A stretch of 14,045 bases of DNA from Fimbriimonas sp. (lineage in GTDB: Bacteria; Armatimonadota; Fimbriimonadia; Fimbriimonadales; Fimbriimonadaceae): positions 1-14,045 of the forward strand of contig JAUJNV010000042.1 of the NCBI GenBank assembly GCA_030447945.1. The letters are read 5' to 3'. The translations under genes were made by a program, and so were the position numbers. The notes below the pieces were generated by a model. The model did no database searches. It saw nothing but the letters and a program-made list of their open reading frames with translations, and was not told the origin of the DNA. Positions 1 through 5,722 of this stretch are shown piece after piece. The stretch's first letter is position 1, and each line of letters begins with the position of its first letter.

Positions 1-232
1 CGACGAGGTCCTCCACGCACCGGTCCATGGTGTAGCGGGCCGGGTCCTCCGGCGCATCGGTCTGCCCGTGGCCGATCAGGTCGACCGCGAGCGTCCGCGC
101 GATCGGCGCAAGCCTTCGCGCCAAGGGCGCCCACGCGGCGGCGCTGCCCGTGAAGCCGTGGAGCAGCATCAGCGGGTGGCCCTCGCCGTACGTTTCGAGG
201 TAGACGCCGAGGCCGTTGACCTCCAGGCGCAT
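1..232 (-). CDS. menH: MenH, SHCHC synthase (alpha/beta hydrolase), N-terminal part only
   Basis: The first 77 codons of an alpha/beta-hydrolase begin at ATG 232-230 and run off the left edge. The visible protein starts MRLEVNGLGVYLETYGEG and carries the oxyanion-hole block LLHGFTGSAAAW (about residues 23-34) and the VDLIGHGQTDAP loop (about 51-62). Both are typical of MenH, 2-succinyl-6-hydroxy-2,4-cyclohexadiene-1-carboxylate synthase, which eliminates pyruvate from the MenD product in menaquinone synthesis. The nucleophile elbow (GxSxGG) and the rest of the catalytic triad lie outside the window, so the fold is seen and the exact function is inferred. The main support is context: only one base (233) separates it from the menD stop codon, so it is co-transcribed and probably translationally coupled to menD. 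A generic alpha/beta hydrolase is the alternative. Confidence 0.85.
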   Translation of the reverse strand, partial: MRLEVNGLGVYLETYGEGHPLMLLHGFTGSAAAWAPLARRLAPIARTLAVDLIGHGQTDAPEDPARYTMDRCVEDLV

Positions 233-233
233 G

Positions 234-2018
234 CTAGGAGCCCACCTCGGCCAAATCCTGCATGAGAGCCTCCGCGACGGCCTGCCACATCCCCCGGTGC
301 AGACCCACGTTGTCGTCGCGACGGGTGGGCACCTCGATAACGTGCAGCCCGCCCTCGTCGATGCCACGCCGAACCGAGACCCGGAAGTCGTCCCACGTCG
401 TCACCCTCTCGAACCTCGCGCCGTACATCTCGGCGACCGGGCGGAAGTCGAGTCCGTGGGGCGTACCGAAAAGCGTTTCGAAGTGCTCGGGCTGGCTCGC
501 CTGGGGCAGGAACGAGAAGATCCCGCCGCCGTCGTTGTTCAGCACGACGATCGTGGCGTCCAGCCCATGCTGCCGCGCCGCCAGCAGGCCGTTCGAGTCG
601 TGGTAGAACGACAAGTCGCCGAGCACCAGCACGAGCGGACTTGCTCCTCCGGCGCTGGCGCCCAGCGCACTCGACACGACCCCGTCGATGCCGTTCGCGC
701 CCCGGTTGGCCAGCACGCGGACCCGGCGCTCGCTGCCGAAGAAGAAGGAGTCCAGGTCGCGCACCGGCATGCTGTTGCCCACGAACAGCGTCGCTCCGTC
801 CGGAAGCCACTCCGCCAGCTCCGCGAACGCCTTACCCTCGAACATCTCGTCCAGCGCCTCCATCTTCCCGGCGAGGGCCGCCCGCGTCCGTCCGTTCGCC
901 TGCGTCCACGCCTCCCGCCACCGCGCCCGCGCAGACTCTCGCGCCGGCGACGGGGGCAGCTCCGCGACCAGGGCTTCGCAGAGCCGCCGCGCGTCGACGT
1001 GCGCCATATCGGTGGCGAGGCCGGTCGGCTCGTTCCAGCCGCCGCCCCCGTCGACCACGATCTGGCGAGCGGTGCGGTGGCGCTGAACGAAGAGTTGGAG
1101 CGGCTTGGAGGTGGGTATCGCCCCAAAACGCAGAACGACCTCCGGCACCAGGCGTGCGGCGAAGCTCTCGTCCCGAAGGAAGGCGTCGTACCCGTCCACC
1201 ACCGCCGTCCGGTCGTGGGGGCCGCCGCGTAGGTGCGAGAGAGGGTCGGCGAGGATGGGGTAGCCGAGCGTTCCCGCGAGACGAGCGATCGGCTCCGCCA
1301 GCGACGGGTCGTCCTGCGGCCCGGCGACGATGAGCCCGTTCGGGATCGAGGCGAGGTCTCTTGCCAGGCCCGCGATCCAGGCGGGGTCCGGGTCGAGCCG
1401 CCCCTTCGCCACGGCCACGTACGGCTGCCCGTCGAGGCGGCCCGTCGAGGGCGGCGCTAGCTCGCCGGAAGGTAGCACCAGCGGCTCCCGGTAGGGGCAG
1501 TTCACATGCACCGGGCCCGCTGGCTCGCCCCGCGCCGCCGCCGCCGCGCGGCAAGCGGCCGTTCGCACATACGCCTCCATCTGAGGAAGCGGGGCGGGCT
1601 CGGCGAGATCGAGGAACCACCTCACGTGCGTCCCGTAGAGGCGGACTTGGTCGATGGTCTGAGGAGCGCCGTTATCGCGCAGCTCGTGCGGGCGGTCGGC
1701 GGTGAGCACGACGAGGGGGATTCGGCTGATGAACGCCTCGACGACGGCGGGCAGGAAGTTGGCGGCGGCGGTGCCCGAGGTGCAGACGAGGGCTACGGGC
1801 TCGCGCCGGAACTTCGCCAGCCCCAACCCGAAGAAGGCCGCCGAGCGCTCGTCGACGTGCATCCACAGCTTGGCGCCCGGATGGCGGGCGATGGTGAGCG
1901 CGAGCGGAGTGGAGCGGGAGCCGGGGCAGACGACGAACTGGCTCACGCCGCCGCGCACCAGCTCGTCCACGAACGCGCCCACCTGCTCGTACAGGGCCTG
2001 CACCGGAGAGGCTTCCAT
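234..2018 (-). CDS. menD: MenD, 2-succinyl-5-enolpyruvyl-6-hydroxy-3-cyclohexene-1-carboxylate synthase
   Basis: This is an intact 594-residue thiamine-diphosphate enzyme, the normal length for MenD. It condenses isochorismate with the succinic semialdehyde unit derived from 2-oxoglutarate, the first committed step of menaquinone synthesis, in the cytosol. The N-terminal Pyr domain shows CPGSRSTPLAL (31-41) and HVDERSAAFFGLGLAK (54-69). E57 matches the conserved glutamate that activates ThDP (E55 in E. coli MenD). SGTAAANFLPAVVEA (81-95) and TADRPHELRDNGAPQTIDQ (106-124) are MenD signatures. The PP domain carries the Mg/ThDP motif GDLSFYHDSNG (467-477) followed by NNDGGGIF (494-501). Start ATG 2018-2016 lies 2 nt after the menF stop, and a GGAGGAG lies about 14 nt upstream. 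The menF-menD-menH order and tight spacing support the call. Nothing looks damaged. Confidence 0.97.
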   Translation of the reverse strand: MEASPVQALYEQVGAFVDELVRGGVSQFVVCPGSRSTPLALTIARHPGAKLWMHVDERSAAFFGLGLAKFRREPVALVCTSGTAAANFLPAVVEAFISRIPLVVLTADRPHELRDNGAPQTIDQVRLYGTHVRWFLDLAEPAPLPQMEAYVRTAACRAAAAARGEPAGPVHVNCPYREPLVLPSGELAPPSTGRLDGQPYVAVAKGRLDPDPAWIAGLARDLASIPNGLIVAGPQDDPSLAEPIARLAGTLGYPILADPLSHLRGGPHDRTAVVDGYDAFLRDESFAARLVPEVVLRFGAIPTSKPLQLFVQRHRTARQIVVDGGGGWNEPTGLATDMAHVDARRLCEALVAELPPSPARESARARWREAWTQANGRTRAALAGKMEALDEMFEGKAFAELAEWLPDGATLFVGNSMPVRDLDSFFFGSERRVRVLANRGANGIDGVVSSALGASAGGASPLVLVLGDLSFYHDSNGLLAARQHGLDATIVVLNNDGGGIFSFLPQASQPEHFETLFGTPHGLDFRPVAEMYGARFERVTTWDDFRVSVRRGIDEGGLHVIEVPTRRDDNVGLHRGMWQAVAEALMQDLAEVGS

Positions 2019-2020
2019 CG

Positions 2021-3472
2021 TTAGGGCGAGCTCCTCCCGAGCGCCGAGAGGATGGGGCGCAGCTTGAGGGCGGACTCCTCGTACTCCCTCTCAGGATCGG
2101 AACCGGCGACGAGGCCGCACCCGGCGAAGGCCGACGCGTCGGCGCCGTCCAGCAGCGCGGAGCGGATCGCAACGGCGAACTCCCCTTCCCCCTTCGCGTC
2201 CATCCAGCCGACGGGTCCCGCGTACCATCCCCGCTCGATCCCCTCGCGCTCGCGGATGAGGGCGAGCGCCGCCTCCCGAGGTTGGCCGCCGACCGCCGGC
2301 GTCGGGTGGAGGGTCTGCAGCAGATCGAGGATCGTGCGGCCGCTCGTCAGCCGTCCGGACAGGATCGTCCGTAAGTGCTGGACGTTCCGAAGCTTCATCA
2401 GCGCGGGGGCCGTGGGCTGCGTCAGCGCCCCGCCGGCGGCGTCCAATGCGGTCCGGAGCGCCCGTACTACGACGGCGTGCTCCCCCTGGTCCTTGGCGCT
2501 CGCGATCAGCGCCGCTCCCAGTTGTCGATCTTCCTCCTCCGACGTCCCGCGGGCGATGGACCCCGCGAGCGCCGTCGTCTCCACGACGCCGGCGTGGAGA
2601 CGAGCCAGCCGCTCCGGGGTCGCGCCCAGGAAGCAGCGTCCGCCCCGGGCGACGGCGAAAACGAAGCAGGAACGGTGATCCCCTTGGAGATGCTCCCGCA
2701 CCTGGGTGACATCGAAGGGTCCCTGGGCGCGAACGCGCACTTCCCGCGCGAGAACGACTTTCTCCAAGCCGTCCCGCCGAAGATCCTCCACGAGCGACCG
2801 CACCAGCTCCTTCCACTCGGTGGCCGGGCGCGCCTCGTCGAGGGTCAATTCGCCGGTTTCCGTCTCCGGCCAGGATTCCCGAGGTCCGCTCTCGATCAAC
2901 TCGCGGCAGGCGGCGGCCGAGGCCTCGGCCTCGGCGGTCGGGTCGCTGTCCGGCCAGACCACTGTATTGACGATGAGCCACGCCGCTTGGCCATCGGCCG
3001 TCAGCAGGTAGCGGGGCAGAACGAGGAGCCCGTCGGGTAGCCCGCCCACCGCGCGGTGGAGGGCCGGCGCGGGTCGAAGGCAAACCCGCCCATCAGGATC
3101 GGGCCAGTGCCCGTCGCGGCCGTGCCCGTCCCGGTCGTGGGGTTCTCGGCCCCGGGGTTCTCGATAAGGGCGCCGTCCCGGCAGTCGCGCCAAGCCGCCC
3201 GCGCGTCCGCGAACCGGTTGATGCCTTCGCCTTCGAAGGTCCACGCCGCGCCGATCCCCGTCAGCGTGAGACCGCTCGGGCTCGCCCAGAAGAGCCGGTC
3301 GGAAGCCAGGTCGCGGCCGCGGTCGAAGAACGCGAGAGGATGCGGAAGGCCACGGGCACGACGATGCTGGTGAGGACGGGCCGTCCCCGCCGCCGCGCCT
3401 CCCGGCGGCCTCTTCAAGTAAGGATCGAAGCCGCCGCTCATCGAGGCACGGGGGGATGGCGATGCCGGTCAT
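2021..3472 (-). pseudogene. menF: MenF, isochorismate synthase, with three apparent single-base deletions in its N-terminal third
   Basis: This is a chorismate-binding enzyme converting chorismate to isochorismate for menaquinone. The start ATG 3472-3470 (MTGIAIPPCLDERRLRSLL) is preceded by AAGGGCGGAGG. The catalytic domain is uninterrupted from about 3030 to the stop at 2021. It shows LEKVVLAREV with the catalytic lysine, TALAGSIARGTSEEE, KDQGEHAVVV, LHPTPAVGG, ERGWYAGPVGW and FAGCGLVAGSDPEREYEES. The N-terminal part is split. Reading runs from the start frame to about 3381, then a second frame (PVLTSIVVPVAF) to about 3345, then a third (HPLAFFDRGRDLASDRLFWA through GPILMGGFAFDP) to about 3036, then back to the start frame at DGLLVLPRYLLT. 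Each junction is explained by one missing base, and the three sum to a restored frame. No stop codons or eroded motifs appear within the segments, so base-call errors are likely. PchA or EntC is the alternative, but adjacency to menD favours MenF. Confidence 0.88.
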
Positions 3473-3483
3473 CGCCTCCGCCC

Positions 3484-4102
3484 TTACCGGCGGTAACTTC
3501 GTGCCGGCACGACTCGGGGTGGCCACGCCGATGCTGCGGAGCAGCATCTCGCGGACGACCGGATAGGTCTCCTCCAGGGGCGGGGCGGCTCCGCCGACAG
3601 CCAGAGGACCACTTCGTCGACGGCGCCGAACCAAACCCGGCTCGCGAGGGTGGTGTCGAGCGGCGCGATCGCGCCCTGCCGCACGGCCTCGTCGAGAAAC
3701 TCGCGGATCTGGTCGGCGAACGCGGCCCGGGTCGCCGCCAGTCGATCGTGAAACTCCTTTCCGGCCCCTGAGCCCTCAACGAGAAACAGCCGCGAGAGCC
3801 GCCGATGCGACCCAAGGTCTGAAGCGAAACCCGGAGGAGCGCGCTCGCCTTCGCCAGCGGATCTTCTCCGCCGCCACCGCTTCCTCGGTGCGAGATCGGA
3901 GGATCGCCGTCATCCGGTCGAGCAGGGCGAGAAGATGGCGTGCTTCGTGGGGAAGTGGAAATAGATGCCGCCCTTGGACGTCGTCGACTCCTCGGCGATA
4001 TCGTCGACCGTCGCCTCGCGATACCCCGCTGAGTAAAAACCCCCAGCGCCGCCTCAAAATTCGTTCGTACCGTTGTCCGCTACGCGCCTGCTCCACCGGC
4101 AT
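3484..4102 (-). pseudogene. TetR/AcrR-family transcriptional regulator, broken by about six single-base deletions
   Basis: Piecing frames together gives a TetR protein of roughly 200 residues. MPVEQARSGQRYERIL is followed by EAALGVFTQRG, then YREATVDDIAEESTTSKGG and IYFHFPTKHAIF (the classic TetR helix-turn-helix and helix 4). The ligand domain follows: ALLDRMTAILRSRTEEAVAA, PLAKASALLRVSLQTLG, SHRRLSRLFLVEG, AFADQIREFLDEAVRQGAIA, FGAVDEVVLWLSAEPP and LEETYPVVREMLLRSIGV. Frame changes fall near 4055, 4024, 3930, 3863, 3811 and 3576, each fitting one lost base. The start ATG 4102-4100 has GAGGAG 8 nt upstream (4111-4116). The C-terminal end is uncertain: TAA 3486-3484 sits just before the menF ribosome site, but the last recognisable segment reads in the menF frame, so a further indel may be present. 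The regulator precedes the men operon and follows a palindromic operator, suggesting autoregulation and perhaps men control. Confidence 0.85.
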
Positions 4103-4110
4103 TCTAGCCT

Positions 4111-4116
4111 CTCCTC
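4111..4116 (-). promoter_or_regulatory. Ribosome binding site of the TetR gene
   Basis: GAGGAG on the minus strand lies 8 nt before ATG 4102-4100. It is a strong Shine-Dalgarno at ideal spacing and fixes this start, even though the reading frame breaks after 16 codons. Confidence 0.7.
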
Positions 4117-4120
4117 GCAG

Positions 4121-4142
4121 AAACCGACTAACCAGTCGGTTT
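4121..4142. promoter_or_regulatory. Palindromic TetR-type operator
   Basis: A perfect inverted repeat has arms AAACCGACT and AGTCGGTTT separated by AACC. It lies 18 nt upstream of the TetR start codon, in the untranslated leader or promoter. ACCGAC..GTCGGT palindromes are a common operator type for TetR/AcrR-family repressors. The position, perfect symmetry and relatively AT-containing sequence in a GC-rich background support an autoregulatory operator. The ligand is not visible from sequence. A second copy was not seen in front of the oxidase or the arabinosidase genes. Confidence 0.75.
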
Positions 4143-4212
4143 ATCTCTTCTACGTAGGGCGTGACACGAAGGTGGCATGCCTATCAGCGACCGTGTAATC
4201 CCGTCCCCTCGA

Positions 4213-4350
4213 AGCCGACCCCCTTGAGGGTGCGCCGCTTTGGCAAACTCTTCTTATCCAACTCGGAAAGAGGCGAGATGCACCAAAGCGGCGCTGAAGC
4301 ACCGCACTCCAAAGCGCCGCTGAAGCGGCGCACTCCCAAGGGGGTCGGCT
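4213..4350. repeat. Structured repeat element: long inverted repeat flanking tandem hairpin units
   Basis: The outer arms 4213-4240 and 4323-4350 are inverted copies, matching at 26 of 28 positions. Each includes CCGACCCCCTT or its complement. Inside are two contiguous 26-bp direct units (4285-4310 and 4311-4336, 23 of 26 identical). Each unit is itself a hairpin with 7-bp arms around a TGAA loop (4288-4305 and 4314-4331). Copy 2 pairs perfectly and copy 1 has one mismatch. One stem pair is swapped between copies from G-C to C-G, a compensatory change. A related half-unit, inverted, lies in the left arm (GCGCCGCTTTGG). No transposase or target-site duplication was recognised. The element covers the 3' end of the flavin oxidase gene and the gap before tetR, so it could also act as a transcription terminator or mRNA-stabilising structure. 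Confidence 0.8.
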
Positions 4351-5621
4351 CCGAGCGGTTGCCGCAGCAGGGCCTGTAGGAACGGGTTCTCGAACTTGCC
4401 GTCCGGATCGAACTCGTCTCGCAGGCGGCGGAAGTCGGGGAGGCGGGGGTAGAGGAGGGCCAGCTCGGCGGGGGGAGTGGCGGAGAGCTTTCCCCAGTGA
4501 GGGCGGGGGGAGAAGGGACTCAGCGCGGCTTCGATGCGGGGCAAGACGGCGTTGACGGCCGGGGCGTCGGCTACCCACGTGAAGTGCAGCGCGACCGTCG
4601 GACGTCCGTAGGCGCCGCTGAGCCAGAGGGGGTCGGGGGCGACTGTTCGGATCTCCGAGACCTGAACGAGGGGGGCGATCTGGTCCCTCATGGCGTCGAT
4701 GGCGCGCAGCGCGTCGACCGCGTGCCCGCGCGGGAGGAGGTATTCGGACTGCAGCTCCTCGCCGCTGCTCGGGGTGAACTCCATGCGGAAATGCGGCAGG
4801 CGCTCGTACCAGGGGCCCGGAACGCCCATCTGCTCGGTGCAGTTTTCGACGGGCATTCCGAGAATCGGGTGGCGCGGGCCGTCGGCGCGAGTCGCGCCGA
4901 AGAAGGTGGGCTCCAGGTCCGGGGCAGGAGTACGGCGCTTGATCCAGACTTGGTGGAACTCCGGCGCCGCCCAGGTGGTGAAGAGGCTGACGCTCGTTCC
5001 GGCGGTGGTGATCGCGTCGAAGTGGCCTAGCGCCTCCTCAAAAGGAAGCCGCTCGAATACGTCCTGCCGCATCTCGTAGGCGGGTTCGATCGCGAGGGTC
5101 AGGCGCGCCACCACGCCCAGCGCTCCGAGATGGACGACGGCCCCGTCGAACAGGTCGCCGTCGGCCCCGCGGGAGAGCCCGACGAGCGTGCCGTCCGCCC
5201 GAACGATCTCCATCGCCTCGACCGGCGTGGCGAGGCTTCCGAGGGCGTCGCCCGAGCCGTGGGTACCGGTGGCGACGGCGCCCCCCACCGAGATGTGCGG
5301 CAGGGAGGCCATGTTCGGGAGGGCGAAGCCGTGCGCGGCGAGGGCGCGGGCCAGCTCGCCGTAGCGGATCCCCGCTTCGACGGTGACTCTCCTGCGCGCC
5401 GGGTCGAGGGCGACGATGCCATGCAGTCCGTCGAGCGAAACCAGGGTTCCGTCGGTGTCGGCGACGCGGCTAAAGGAGTGTCGCGATCCCAGCGCCTTTA
5501 GCCGCCGGGCTTGGAAGACGACCTGCTGGACCTCCTCCACCGTCGCCGGAGTGCAGAGGTCGGCGGCGCCGTATCGCAGGTTGCCCGCCCAGTTTTCCAG
5601 CCCGCCAATCATCTGTTTCAT
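4254..5621 (-). CDS. FAD-linked sugar-alcohol oxidase (AldO / xylitol oxidase-like)
   Basis: This is a 455-residue VAO/PCMH-family flavoprotein. The N-terminal FAD domain has NWAGNLRYGAADLCTPATVE and ALGSRHSFSRVADTDGTLVS. H48 of RHSF corresponds to the histidine that covalently binds FAD in Streptomyces AldO. HISVGGAVATGTHGSG is the pyrophosphate loop. The substrate domain ends at KFENPFLQALL, where AldO-like proteins normally stop. Such enzymes oxidise polyols or aldonolactone-type sugars with O2, giving H2O2, but the substrate cannot be read from sequence. The remaining roughly 32 residues (from GADPLGSAPLQRR to TAA 4256-4254) are translated from the repeat element at 4213-4350, so the native stop seems to have been replaced. 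Start ATG 5621 was chosen because GGTGGA lies about 10 nt upstream; GTG 5636 and ATG 5612 are alternatives. No signal peptide is evident. It is divergent from the secreted GH51 gene, so a pentose or alditol role is possible. Confidence 0.85.
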   Translation of the reverse strand: MKQMIGGLENWAGNLRYGAADLCTPATVEEVQQVVFQARRLKALGSRHSFSRVADTDGTLVSLDGLHGIVALDPARRRVTVEAGIRYGELARALAAHGFALPNMASLPHISVGGAVATGTHGSGDALGSLATPVEAMEIVRADGTLVGLSRGADGDLFDGAVVHLGALGVVARLTLAIEPAYEMRQDVFERLPFEEALGHFDAITTAGTSVSLFTTWAAPEFHQVWIKRRTPAPDLEPTFFGATRADGPRHPILGMPVENCTEQMGVPGPWYERLPHFRMEFTPSSGEELQSEYLLPRGHAVDALRAIDAMRDQIAPLVQVSEIRTVAPDPLWLSGAYGRPTVALHFTWVADAPAVNAVLPRIEAALSPFSPRPHWGKLSATPPAELALLYPRLPDFRRLRDEFDPDGKFENPFLQALLRQPLGADPLGSAPLQRRFGVRCFSAALVHLASFRVG

Positions 5622-5677
5622 ACTTAGACGGTCCACCGCATTATGCGCGGATGACTTGTATGTGATGGCCCGGCTGT

Positions 5678-5702
5678 AAGGGGACTCGGTCCCCGTCCCC
5701 TT
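5678..5702. repeat. Two mutually exclusive hairpins in the divergent intergenic region
   Basis: AAGGGGAC (5678-5685) can pair perfectly with GTCCCCTT (5695-5702). Alternatively GGGGAC (5680-5685) pairs with GTCCCC (5689-5694) around TCG. The structure lies between the divergent oxidase and GH51 starts and ends 20 nt before the GH51 ATG. It may be an operator, a leader structure or a short dispersed repeat. It is unlikely to be a terminator because no gene ends here. Confidence 0.5.
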
Positions 5703-5722
5703 TCCCCTATAGAGATACTCTC

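Noticed and set aside
216..1232. A 338-codon plus-strand frame over menD
   Set aside because: It lies antisense to the ThDP-binding half of MenD and its composition is that of a shadow frame.
3473..3634. A TetR-MenF fusion protein, since the last TetR segment reads in frame into the menF ATG
   Set aside because: A ribosome site and a stop codon in another frame separate the two genes, and the surrounding indels explain the open frame. A fusion is less likely than one more missed indel.
4285..4336. CRISPR array
   Set aside because: Only two adjacent units without spacers occur, no cas genes are present, and the units are self-complementary hairpins.
5680..5694. Rho-independent terminator
   Set aside because: The hairpin is between two divergently transcribed starts, so no transcript is expected to end there, and there is no T-tract.
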